Of a stretch of 64,000 nt of DNA, positions 31,128 through 39,839 are shown in pieces. Below the pieces are notes generated by a model, which was given only the letters and a program-made list of their open reading frames with translations, did not search any database and had not been told where the DNA came from. Made by a program: the position numbers and the translations under genes. Source of the stretch: Tahibacter amnicola (GTDB taxonomy: Bacteria; Pseudomonadota; Gammaproteobacteria; Xanthomonadales; Rhodanobacteraceae); contig NZ_CP104694.1 in assembly GCF_025398735.1 (NCBI RefSeq), forward strand, positions 6,394,663-6,458,662. Direction: 5' to 3'. Position 1 is the first letter of the stretch. Each line of letters starts with the position of its first letter.

Positions 31128-31589
31128 TCAGGCGGGCTGCGCTTCCGGCTCGCCGCGCTTGCGCAGGCGGTACACCAGAATGCCCACGCCGACCAGGAAG
31201 GCCACGGCGCCAGCACCGTACATGAAACCCGAGTTGTCCTTGTGATCGGCCATGATCACGGTGTGCGGGTCTTCCGGCAGGTACTTCACCTGCACGGTGG
31301 CGTTATCGCCGCCATCGCGCAGCTGTTTGCCCAGCTCCGTGGAGACGGACAGGTTGTTCTTGGTGATACGCTGCTTGTCTTCGGTCTCAAACTGCACGTT
31401 GACGGTGAAGGACCGGTCACTGCCGCGCTTGCGCTTCCATTCGACCGATTCGACAACCGCTTCGGCGGTCTTGCCGTGGTCGTCCATCGCCTTCATTTTC
31501 TTGGATTCGTTGAATCCGGCGACGATAAACAGCGGGCCGCCAATGATCAGCGCCGCAATGATCAGGAACATCTTCAGTTTGCCCAGCAT
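31128..31589 (-). CDS. DUF3592-domain membrane protein
   Basis: A 153-residue protein with TM helices at about 5-25 and 125-145 flanking a DUF3592-type beta domain: GKTAEAVVESVEWKRKRG, VQFETEDKQRIT and VKYLPEDPHTVIM. DUF3592 proteins are widespread inner membrane proteins of unknown role. The ATG at 31589 is preferred over 31622 because it begins directly before the first helix. A clear terminator follows. Confidence 0.75.
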   Translation of the reverse strand: MLGKLKMFLIIAALIIGGPLFIVAGFNESKKMKAMDDHGKTAEAVVESVEWKRKRGSDRSFTVNVQFETEDKQRITKNNLSVSTELGKQLRDGGDNATVQVKYLPEDPHTVIMADHKDNSGFMYGAGAVAFLVGVGILVYRLRKRGEPEAQPA

Positions 31590-31724
31590 GACACTACCCC
31601 CATGGTGTTGCCGCACAGGCACCAGCGCCCGGGCGGTCGGTAAAAGCGAAACGAGCGCGGTCGTCCCCGGCCAGGGGCCGGGAAGTCCGTTGAAGCCAAA
31701 AAAATCGAAATCCTGGCGAGAAAG

Positions 31725-31754
31725 GCGCCGCGGACGATCCCACGTCCGCGGCGC
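31725..31754 (-). terminator. Hairpin after the Bax inhibitor-like gene
   Basis: GCGCCGCGGAC (31725-31735) pairs perfectly with 31744-31754 (11 bp, 8-nt loop), 8 nt past the stop of the BI-1-like gene on the minus strand; the downstream T run is weak (CTTTCTC). Confidence 0.65.
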
Positions 31755-31761
31755 GCCGGAC

Positions 31762-32463
31762 TCAGTCGTCGCTGCTGGCCAGCGAGATGAAGATGCGCAG
31801 CACGTACCACAGCATCAGCGCGATCGACGCGAACAGATGCAGGGCGGCGCCGGCGGGACGGTCCGTCGGATAGTGATGGATGATCTGCGAGGTGTCGTAC
31901 AGCACGCAGCCACCCGCAAAGAGCACCATCAGGGCGGAGAAGCCCAGGCCCAGCGAGAAGCCGAAGATCGCACCGACGATGATGGCGCCCAGCGCCACCA
32001 TGCCCGCGACGCGCAGGAAGCCGCCGAGGAAGGTGAAGTCGGTCTTCATGGTGAAGGCCGTCCAGGTCAGGCCGCCGACCAGGAGCGCCGTCACGAACAC
32101 GGCGTAGCCGATGGCGTCCGGCGCGACCATGCCGGCCAGCGCGAACAGTGGCGAGAAGATGAGCGCCTCGGCGACGACATAGATGCCAAGACCCAGCGTC
32201 TGCTTCTGGTTGCTGTCGCTGTTGTCTGCCATGTTCGTGGCGAGCCAGCCCACCAGCATGAAGGCGCCGAGGAAGCCCAGCCACACGAACTTGCTGGCAC
32301 TCATGAACGCCAACATCATGCGACCGACGCCGGTGGCGTAGAAGATCGCCGACAGCACCGTGAACGCCGCGATCGCGCCGCCCAGGTAGGTATAGGCCGC
32401 CTTGATGAATTGGGCCCGGGTGGCCGTCTCGACCTGGTTAAAGCTGGGTGCGGATTGATGCAT
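31762..32463 (-). CDS. Bax inhibitor-1 / YccA-family membrane protein
   Basis: A 233-residue protein with seven predicted membrane helices after an N-terminal cytoplasmic stretch. The pattern (FIKAAYTYLGGAIAAF, GLGIYVVAEALIFSPL, DTSQIIHHYP near the sixth/seventh helix, acidic C-terminus SSDD) matches the BI-1/YccA/YbhL family, some of which modulate FtsH proteolysis or leak calcium. Single gene with its own hairpin terminator. Confidence 0.85.
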   Translation of the reverse strand: MHQSAPSFNQVETATRAQFIKAAYTYLGGAIAAFTVLSAIFYATGVGRMMLAFMSASKFVWLGFLGAFMLVGWLATNMADNSDSNQKQTLGLGIYVVAEALIFSPLFALAGMVAPDAIGYAVFVTALLVGGLTWTAFTMKTDFTFLGGFLRVAGMVALGAIIVGAIFGFSLGLGFSALMVLFAGGCVLYDTSQIIHHYPTDRPAGAALHLFASIALMLWYVLRIFISLASSDD

Positions 32464-32721
32464 GGTGTCCCCTTGTCATAACGACGGTTGTTGCGAACTC
32501 ATGGCCTGTTGAACGGCACAGAGCCTGTTTCTGGCTCAAGCCGCGCCGGGCGGCATTGTGCCAGCCCCGGCCCGCCAAGGCAGGAGCCGGGTGGGTTCAG
32601 CGGCAAATTTTACGTTCCCGGCGGCAGCGGTACCTTGCTGTTTTGTCCACCTTCACTTGGCACTGTGTCAGGTTCCGTTTGCCGGTTCCATCACAGTTTG
32701 CGCCCGGCCCGGCCAGCCAGC

Positions 32722-33114
32722 TCAGCCAATCATGGCCCGGAGCAGGCCGAACACGCCCGTCCCCAGCACCACGGCCAGGGCCACCATGCTGACCAGAAAG
32801 GCCGGGCCGCGCTTGGCCGCATCCTGGGCGTAGGTGACGGCATACCAGACGCGCGCCAGTACCCAGACCAGGCCCGCGATGCCTGCAATCGCGTGGCTGC
32901 CGTAGGTCGTGGCAAGCCAGAGCGAGGGGAGAAAGGCCACCGCATTCTCCAGGGTGTTCATCTGCACCCGGAAGACCCGATCGAAGTCCGGATGCCCGGA
33001 GGTCGCCGGCGCCTTGATGCCGTGGCGGACACGGGCGCGGCCGACCATGAAGACCGTGCCGAAAAGCAGGAAGACAGTCAGGGCGACCACCAGGGAGGGC
33101 AAGTGCGCGAGCAT
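32722..33114 (-). CDS. MAPEG-family membrane protein
   Basis: A 130-residue protein with four membrane helices and the MAPEG signature FRVQMNTLENAVAFLPSL in the second helix region. MAPEG proteins include glutathione transferases and eicosanoid synthases; bacterial members are mostly uncharacterised and probably use glutathione. The RBS GAGGA precedes the ATG at 33114. Confidence 0.8.
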   Translation of the reverse strand: MLAHLPSLVVALTVFLLFGTVFMVGRARVRHGIKAPATSGHPDFDRVFRVQMNTLENAVAFLPSLWLATTYGSHAIAGIAGLVWVLARVWYAVTYAQDAAKRGPAFLVSMVALAVVLGTGVFGLLRAMIG

Positions 33115-33167
33115 CGGGATTCCTCAAACAGAATGGGGAGAAGATCAGGAACGCCAGGAAGGGATCA

Positions 33168-33923
33168 TTACTGCGCCGCGCGCATCGCCCAGGCCACCAG
33201 GCGGACCAGGCCGAACCAGCCAATTCCAACCAGGAAGGTAGCGGCGAAGAGCAGCAATCGCTGGAAATTCAGCGGTGCCATCAGGCGTTCGCCCAGGGCA
33301 CCCGACAATTCCTCCTTGACGCGGCCGGCGACCTTGCCGATCTCGACCCCGCCGCCGCCCGTTGCCGACACCTCGGCCCGGTAGGCGGACAGCAGGCCGG
33401 TATCGATCATGCTGACGACGCGTCGTTCGACCCGTCGCCACACCCAGGCGGAAAGCCCCCGGGCGGATGCATCAGTGGCAAGGTACTGGCGCGAGACATC
33501 TTTCAGGTTCGACTCCCAGCGCGCCAGGGGCAGGTCCGTCAGGCGCCCACCGATGCGGCTTTCCAACAGGCCGGCAATGGCGTCGACGACGCGGTTCACC
33601 ACGCCGACCCGCTGTTCGAGATCCAGCGCCGCCCGGGCCAGGCCGCGGGCAAAACCATGGACGGCAAAGGCCACCCCGGCGACCGCCATCAGGACAAACG
33701 GAACCAGCAGCCAGCCGCCGGACAGTAGAGGCCGGACGCCCGACTCCAGGACCAGCGCACCGATCAGCAGCGATACGAGCCACGCCAGCAGCGCCGTGCC
33801 CGCCCCGACCAGGCCCCAGAACACGCAGCGTACGACGACGTGACGCACCACGGAAAACAGGGCACCGCCGGCGTGGCTGAGCATCGTCGGAATCGCCGCA
33901 ATGACTGGCCGAACGTCCGCCAT
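33168..33923 (-). CDS. Membrane protein of unknown function
   Basis: A 251-residue protein with two membrane helices near residues 27-85, a soluble middle of about 130 residues, and a final helix at about 222-245. I recognise no family. It lies 53 bp upstream of the MAPEG gene on the same strand and could be co-transcribed with it. Confidence 0.6.
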   Translation of the reverse strand: MADVRPVIAAIPTMLSHAGGALFSVVRHVVVRCVFWGLVGAGTALLAWLVSLLIGALVLESGVRPLLSGGWLLVPFVLMAVAGVAFAVHGFARGLARAALDLEQRVGVVNRVVDAIAGLLESRIGGRLTDLPLARWESNLKDVSRQYLATDASARGLSAWVWRRVERRVVSMIDTGLLSAYRAEVSATGGGGVEIGKVAGRVKEELSGALGERLMAPLNFQRLLLFAATFLVGIGWFGLVRLVAWAMRAAQ

Positions 33924-34115
33924 GAATGCAATACCTCCCCGGTGAACTGACTGGACAGCTTTTGCGGCCTGCCGGGCCCGGCGTCAAGAGGCATGGCCCG
34001 CTGCCGGTTGGCAGGATCGCTACCAAATACGTCCACATCGCCAATATCTCGCGACGATGCCGGCGACGACACTTCTCCGCGCGGTTTCCCGCATCGCCCC
34101 AACCGGAGACAAGTC

Positions 34116-34418
34116 ATGATTCAACTCGCACTATTCGCCCGCCTCGAAGCCAAGCCCGGCAAGGAAGCCGAGGTCGAACAATTCCTCAACACCGGCCTGG
34201 AACTGGCCCGGCAGGAGAACAGCACGCCGATCTGGTTCGCCCTGCGCCTTTCGCCCACGACGTTTGGTGTCTTCGACGCCTTCTATGACGAGAAGGGTCG
34301 CCAGGCCCACCTCAATGGCCCGATCGCGCAGGCGCTCATGGCCAAGGCGCCGGACCTGTTCGCGGTGCCGCCGAGCATCGAGCCGATCACGGTGCTGGGT
34401 CTGAAGAACGCCGCCTGA
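34116..34418 (+). CDS. Antibiotic biosynthesis monooxygenase (ABM)-domain protein
   Basis: A 100-residue alpha+beta barrel protein: ALFARLEAKPGKEAEVEQFL at the front, then STPIWFALRLSPTTFGVFDAF, and AHLNGPIAQAL. This fits the ABM/dimeric ferredoxin-like family, which covers heme-degrading and quinone-forming monooxygenases and many of unknown role. The ATG at 34116 is preceded by GGAGA about 7-10 nt upstream. Read as a single gene. Confidence 0.8.
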   Translation: MIQLALFARLEAKPGKEAEVEQFLNTGLELARQENSTPIWFALRLSPTTFGVFDAFYDEKGRQAHLNGPIAQALMAKAPDLFAVPPSIEPITVLGLKNAA

Positions 34419-34491
34419 TACGCGACACAGCGGGCCTGGCCGCCGCCGCGGCCAGGCCTCTATGCTCACGACCGACGTACCGGAGACGGCA

Positions 34492-34890
34492 ATGGCCATC
34501 CGAATTGTCCAGCTGGGAAGCCCCCGCGCACCCGGCGAAAACCTGCGCCTGGGCACCGTTCGGCGCCCGCCCCGCGGCGTGCCGCGCAGCGAGTTCGCAC
34601 GGCGCGACTTCTATGACGTGTGGCTGCCAGCGCTGTCACCTTCGCCCGCGCTGGTGAGCGAAGGGCGGGCAGCCACCGATGCGGCAGGCTGGAACCGGTT
34701 TGCACGCCAGTTCCGCCGCGAAATGAAGCAGCCCGAGGCGCAGCAGTGGCTGTCGGTACTCGCCGCATTTTCCCATACAACCCATTTTTCCATCGGCTGC
34801 TATTGCGAAGAGGAGTCGCACTGCCATCGCAGCCTGCTGCGGGAACTGCTCGCGCAACACGGCGCCACGATCGTACCGCTGGAAGCGTGA
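34492..34890 (+). CDS. DUF488-family protein
   Basis: A 132-residue protein with GTVRRPPRGV near the front, FYDVWLPALSPSPAL, and the CYCEEESHCHRSLLRELL segment whose Cys/His cluster is typical of DUF488 proteins. The biochemical role of the family is unknown. The ATG at 34492 is chosen; ten further codons upstream are in frame (start 34462) but weak. Confidence 0.75.
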   Translation: MAIRIVQLGSPRAPGENLRLGTVRRPPRGVPRSEFARRDFYDVWLPALSPSPALVSEGRAATDAAGWNRFARQFRREMKQPEAQQWLSVLAAFSHTTHFSIGCYCEEESHCHRSLLRELLAQHGATIVPLEA

Positions 34891-34899
34891 TCATCCCGG

Positions 34900-37800
34900 C
34901 TACTTGGGACGCCGCGCTTCTGCCGGTGCATCCGTCTCGCGCGCCACCACGGCGCGTCGCACTTCGACCGTCTGGTCGCCGATATGCGTGAGCACGATGC
35001 GCGAGGTAGTACCTCGCAGCAGCGTGTCGACCGGATCCATTCCCGCATCCGCACTGCCGACGGCGCGATCGCGCCCGCGCCCCTTGGCCATGTACAGGTG
35101 CGTGTCGGCGCGCCGCAAGGCCACATCCAGCTCCGAAGCCTTCGACCCCATCCGATCCCAGCCGATCGAACAGGTCACCAGCAACCCGCGACCATCCCCC
35201 AGCAACACCGGATCACCCGCCACGCGACAGAGCACGTCACCGATCAGCTGGGCACAGGCCCGCGCATCCGGATCCGCCTGTGCGAGCAGGAGAAATTCCT
35301 CGCCGCCCCAGCGAAACAGCGCACAGGGCTGCGCCACCGATTCACGCAGGCGGCTGGCCACGGCACACAGGACCTGGTCGCCGGCCGCATGGCCGAACCC
35401 GTCGTTGATCCGCTTGAAATGATCGATATCCACCAGGGCGACGATGAGTCCGTGCGAGGCGCGCGGCAGGAGCAGTGCCAGCGCGGTATCCACATAGCGA
35501 CGATTGCGTAATCCGGTCAGCTGGTCGGTGACGCTCGCCTCCTCCAGCGCCACGGTGCGTTCGCGCACCATGCGTTCGAGATAGCGCGCACGGCGCCGCA
35601 TGCCACGCACGCGAAGTCGCACGACCACCATGAACATACCGACCAGGCCGGCCGCATAGCCCGCCCAGGCCCACCAGCGCAGGTACCAGGGCGACTGGAC
35701 GGCAATGCCGACATTCTTCGCCGAAACGGTACGGCCAAAGATGTCCTGCACCTCCACATCCAGCACGTAGTTTCCACCGGGCAGGTGCGACCACGTCTGG
35801 CGCGGCGAGTCCGACCAGGCGCTCCATCGCGATTCCAGTGGCGCCAGCCGTGTGCGGAACCGCAATTGTTCAACACCACTGAAGAACGCTTCCTCCAGGC
35901 GCAGCGACAGGCTGCGCGGCGCGGTTCCCAGCTCGCGCGTGTCGCCCGGCGCGAGCATGGCGACGGCGCCGGCGTCCTCGATCAGGATCCGCGGCGGCGG
36001 CAGCTCCGGCAGGCTGCTCTGCACAGCCGGCCGGTGGCGAAACAACGCCTCGTTGGTCGCGACCCAGACCACGCCGTCGGGGTCCACGCGAATGTCCCTC
36101 AGCGGCATCCCGCGCGGAATGCGCGCCAGCGGCGTCATGCGCTCGGCCCATCGTCCGTTCGGCTGCAGTTCGAGCAGACGGATCTGGTCGTGCTGGGCGA
36201 CCAGGATCTGGTTGTAGCCGGTAGAGGCGACCAGGCGGACTTCACCCGCCGACACCGGCAGCACATCGCGCAGGGCGCCGTCGATGTCGAAGCGGCCGCG
36301 CGCGGCGTCGAAGCGATACACCCCGCGGCTCGTACCGAATGCGATTGCATCGGGAAATACCAGGGGCAACCCGCGCCCCTCGGGCAGGCCGGCGCTGTCG
36401 TCGTAGCGCGTCAGGACCGTTCCCGCCAGCGTCTGGGCGGTCAGGCGCTGGCCAGCCGGTGGCCGCAGCCGGTACAGGCCCGGGTAGTGCCCGCCGATCC
36501 AGACCGTGCCGTCTTCGTCCTCGACCACGCGGCGCACTTCGCCGCGCACGCCGGGGAGGTCTTTCACGGACCACCCACCGGCGGTGCTCTCGATCAGCCA
36601 GGCGCCGTCCACCCCACCGGCAATGGCGCGCGCCGGCTCGCCGGCCAGCGGCACGGCGGCATAGGCCAGGCGCTTGTCCACTTTTTCCGCACCGGCAACG
36701 GATACCAGGTAGGTTCCGTCACGCGTGGCGGCCAGCAGCCGGTCGCCCAGACGCGACAGATCGAACAAGGTCGAGCGGTTGAGCTGGAATAGTGAAAAGG
36801 TGGCAAACGCGTCCTTGTCACCTTTCCGGTCGAGCCGGAAGATTCCCGCACTGGTTGCCGCAAACAGGACATCGCCCAGCCGCACACTGTCGAGCACCGC
36901 CGGCGGCAACCCGAGGCTGCGGTCGAAACGCGACACCTGACCCGGCCATTCCATCAGCGAGATGCCGTAGTCGAAACCCACCCACAGGCCGTCCTTTCCA
37001 CGTGGCAGCAGGCTGAATATCCGCGTATCGCGCCACTCGCTCTCGCCGGTGCGACCGCGCGCGGTGCCGTCCCGATCGAACAGCACCAGGCCGCGCCGGC
37101 GCGTACCGACGATCAGTCCCTTCTCGCCGAAATTGGCCATCGCCGATACACCGCCCTCACGCAGGACGGCGGCGGCGTCGGCACTGATCGGCAACGGGTG
37201 CAGCGTGCCCGCGTCGTCCCAGCGCAGCAGCTCGCCGTTGTCGCAGGCGACGATCACCCCGTCGACCTGGGCGACGACCGCGCAGGTCAACGCACCCATC
37301 AGGCGCTCGCTTCCGGCCAGGCGATAAGCCCCTTCCGCGGAAACAGCGATCAATCCGGCGCCCGGGTCGAGCACCACGGCACCATTGCGGTACGCGGCGC
37401 CGCGCAGGATCTCCTGCCCGCCGCCATATACCAGGCTCAGCGTATCGTCGTGCCAACGGTATACGCGCTGCAGATCGGCGAAGTAGATGCCATCGCCGGC
37501 TTCCACGGCGACCCATACGTCGCCCAGCGTCTGGCCCAGGCGCGCCACGTGCGGGCGTAGCGACACCAGCGGTCCGCCGAAATGATCGAAATAGCCCATG
37601 TCGCCGATGCCACCCACGTAGGCGCGGCCATCGCGCGCCACCGTCAGCGCCAGCACGGCGCCGTCGAGCGGATTCCAGGTGCGCCAGCTGACGCCGTCCA
37701 GGCGCAGCAGGCCGTTGTTGTTCGCCACGGCAATGGCACCGTCACGCAGCGGCTGGATGGCAAACGCCTGCGGCCCGACGGGGGTTGTCGGCGAATTGAA

Positions 37801-37932
37801 CGCCGAGGGCAGGTGCGTGCGGATCAGTGGCCGGCCCTGCTCCGGATCGTCCCGCCAGTCTTCCGGTGTGGGCGCTGCCAGCGCCAGGCCGCACACAAGC
37901 CCGAGGAGGACCCTCGCTGCAAACCGGATCAT
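34900..37932 (-). CDS. Periplasmic propeller sensor diguanylate cyclase (GGDEF)
   Basis: A 1010-residue protein. A signal peptide covers about residues 1-20, then two-component-regulator-type propeller repeats to about residue 660 and a Y_Y_Y-type immunoglobulin-like domain (about 670-745, with LRFRTRLAPLESRWSAWSD). One membrane helix follows at about 752-772 and a GGDEF domain at 797-960 with DIDHFKRINDGFGHAAGD and the active-site GGEEF at 876-880. The product is c-di-GMP. The four residues where an inhibitory I-site RxxD would sit read AQPC, so product inhibition at that site is unlikely. A short C-terminal tail ends the protein. The start at 37932 begins the signal peptide. Confidence 0.85.
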   Translation of the reverse strand: MIRFAARVLLGLVCGLALAAPTPEDWRDDPEQGRPLIRTHLPSAFNSPTTPVGPQAFAIQPLRDGAIAVANNNGLLRLDGVSWRTWNPLDGAVLALTVARDGRAYVGGIGDMGYFDHFGGPLVSLRPHVARLGQTLGDVWVAVEAGDGIYFADLQRVYRWHDDTLSLVYGGGQEILRGAAYRNGAVVLDPGAGLIAVSAEGAYRLAGSERLMGALTCAVVAQVDGVIVACDNGELLRWDDAGTLHPLPISADAAAVLREGGVSAMANFGEKGLIVGTRRRGLVLFDRDGTARGRTGESEWRDTRIFSLLPRGKDGLWVGFDYGISLMEWPGQVSRFDRSLGLPPAVLDSVRLGDVLFAATSAGIFRLDRKGDKDAFATFSLFQLNRSTLFDLSRLGDRLLAATRDGTYLVSVAGAEKVDKRLAYAAVPLAGEPARAIAGGVDGAWLIESTAGGWSVKDLPGVRGEVRRVVEDEDGTVWIGGHYPGLYRLRPPAGQRLTAQTLAGTVLTRYDDSAGLPEGRGLPLVFPDAIAFGTSRGVYRFDAARGRFDIDGALRDVLPVSAGEVRLVASTGYNQILVAQHDQIRLLELQPNGRWAERMTPLARIPRGMPLRDIRVDPDGVVWVATNEALFRHRPAVQSSLPELPPPRILIEDAGAVAMLAPGDTRELGTAPRSLSLRLEEAFFSGVEQLRFRTRLAPLESRWSAWSDSPRQTWSHLPGGNYVLDVEVQDIFGRTVSAKNVGIAVQSPWYLRWWAWAGYAAGLVGMFMVVVRLRVRGMRRRARYLERMVRERTVALEEASVTDQLTGLRNRRYVDTALALLLPRASHGLIVALVDIDHFKRINDGFGHAAGDQVLCAVASRLRESVAQPCALFRWGGEEFLLLAQADPDARACAQLIGDVLCRVAGDPVLLGDGRGLLVTCSIGWDRMGSKASELDVALRRADTHLYMAKGRGRDRAVGSADAGMDPVDTLLRGTTSRIVLTHIGDQTVEVRRAVVARETDAPAEARRPK

Positions 37933-38232
37933 GGGCCTGCATAGTGCCTGCACGTGCGCACCTTCCCCTGGGCGACGCACGGTGGCGCCGCCGCCTGCTG
38001 GCGGCTAGTCTGAGCCTTTCGACAGGGCGGCGGAAGGCGCCGCAGCGGGATTGGCCACGCCCGCGACGCAATCAATCGTGAACAGTGCGGCCGACGGATG
38101 CCGTCGGCGTCGTGGCCGATTTGGCCGAAGCCGCCGCCGCTGCGCCCGGACGCGACATCGAGAAACCGACCAGATCCAGGTACGCTGCGACCGATCCGTA
38201 TCGCCCTTACCTGCCTGGCCGGGAATCCACGC

Positions 38233-39519
38233 ATGTCCGCCACCACCACCGCGTCCACGCGTCGCGTCCTGTTCGCCAGCCTCATCGGTACCACGATCGA
38301 ATTCTTCGATTTTTATATCTATGCAACCGCCGCGGTGCTGGTCTTTCCCACGCTGTTCTTTCCCAGCGGCAATGACGCAGCCGCGACCCTCCAGTCACTC
38401 GCGACGTTCGCGCTGGCCTTCTTCGCACGCCCGGTCGGATCGGCCGTATTCGGCCATTTCGGCGACCGGATCGGCCGCAAGGCCACCCTGGTGGCGGCGC
38501 TCCTGACCATGGGACTGTCGACCGTCGCGATCGGGCTGCTGCCCACCTACGCCAGCATCGGCATCGCAGCGCCGCTGCTGCTGGCAGTCTGCCGGCTCGG
38601 CCAGGGCCTGGGGTTGGGTGGCGAATGGGGCGGCGCGGTCCTGCTGGCAACCGAGAACGCGCCGCCGGGCAAGCGCAGCTGGTACGGCATGTTTCCCCAA
38701 TTGGGCGCGCCGATCGGGTTCATCGCATCGACCGGCATTTTTCTGATACTGGCCGCGGCGCTGGATGACCAGGCGTTCTTCGCCTGGGGCTGGCGCGTGC
38801 CATTCCTGCTGAGCGCATTGCTGGTCTGGGTGGGCCTGTACGTGCGTCTGCGCCTGACCGAAACACCGGCGTTCGCCCGTGCCGTCGCCAACAATGAACG
38901 CGTGCGGCTGCCGGTGGCCACGGTCCTGCGCCACCACACGCGCCGGCTGATCCTGGGCACGTTCGCGGCGATGGCCACGTTCGTCCTTTTCTACCTGATG
39001 ACCGTATTCGCGCTCAGCTGGGCGACGTCGGCGCTGGCCTATCCGCGCTCGCAGTTCCTGCTGATGCAGATGGGGGGCGTGCTGTTCTTCGGCCTGGGCA
39101 TTCCGCTTTCGGCGCGGCTGGCGGATCGCCACGGTCCGCGCCAGGTCATCATCGGCGCGTCGGTGGCCATACTCCTGTTCGGTCTCACCTTCGCACCGCT
39201 GCTCGGCGGCGGCCCGGTCGGCGCCCAGGTCATGCTATGCCTCGGCTTTTTCGCGATGGGTCTGACCTATGGCCCGATCGGCACCGCCCTGGCCGACCTC
39301 TTCCCCACTGCCGTCCGCTATACCGGTGCTTCGCTCGCCTTCAATCTCGCCGGGATCCTCGGTGCGTCGCTGGCGCCCTACATTGCGACGTGGCTGGCCC
39401 AGCACCATGGTCTGGCCTGGGTCGGCTACTATCTGGCGGGTGCGGCGACGATCACCCTGCTCGCACTGCTGGGACTGGAGCGGCGCCCCGAGGAGCTGGC
39501 TGCCGCCACGGCACCCTGA
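38233..39519 (+). CDS. MFS transporter, metabolite:H+ symporter (MHS) type
   Basis: A 428-residue protein with 12 membrane helices. The signature GTTIEFFDFYIYATAA in helix 1 and the loop motif FGHFGDRIGRKATL between helices 2 and 3 are characteristic of the MHS family of the major facilitator superfamily (relatives of KgtP, ShiA, ProP), followed by GQGLGLGGEWGGAVLLA. Members import dicarboxylates, shikimate, osmolytes and similar compounds with protons; the substrate cannot be told from sequence. The ATG at 38233 begins just before helix 1. It is divergent from the GGDEF gene. Confidence 0.85.
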   Translation: MSATTTASTRRVLFASLIGTTIEFFDFYIYATAAVLVFPTLFFPSGNDAAATLQSLATFALAFFARPVGSAVFGHFGDRIGRKATLVAALLTMGLSTVAIGLLPTYASIGIAAPLLLAVCRLGQGLGLGGEWGGAVLLATENAPPGKRSWYGMFPQLGAPIGFIASTGIFLILAAALDDQAFFAWGWRVPFLLSALLVWVGLYVRLRLTETPAFARAVANNERVRLPVATVLRHHTRRLILGTFAAMATFVLFYLMTVFALSWATSALAYPRSQFLLMQMGGVLFFGLGIPLSARLADRHGPRQVIIGASVAILLFGLTFAPLLGGGPVGAQVMLCLGFFAMGLTYGPIGTALADLFPTAVRYTGASLAFNLAGILGASLAPYIATWLAQHHGLAWVGYYLAGAATITLLALLGLERRPEELAAATAP

Positions 39520-39839
39520 CTCGGTACGTCGCTCATCCATACGGTGGAGCATTCCAAGCCGGACCAGCTCCATCACGCTGCTACGCAAGACCGAGCATCC
39601 AAACGCTTGCGAATGGTGACGCGCGACCATTTTTCACGACTACACCGCATACGGTGGCCGATCGTCGCCGCAACTAGACCACTTCTCCAGAATTCGCTCC
39701 TCCCTGGAGCTTCCATGGACTCCGCCGAAAGACCTAGGATAGACAGGCGACCGTTCCGCTACACCACGCCGGGCACGTAGGGGCGTAGGCGGTATTCGCG
39801 ACAGCCTGTTGATCCCCGCATTCCTCGGAGATACACCCC
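39520..39839. other. 320-bp intergenic region
   Basis: Lies between two plus-strand genes and should hold the promoter of the exoprotein gene at 39840. I see no terminator hairpin with a T run and no convincing -35/-10 pair; frames here are short and arginine-rich. Confidence 0.45.
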
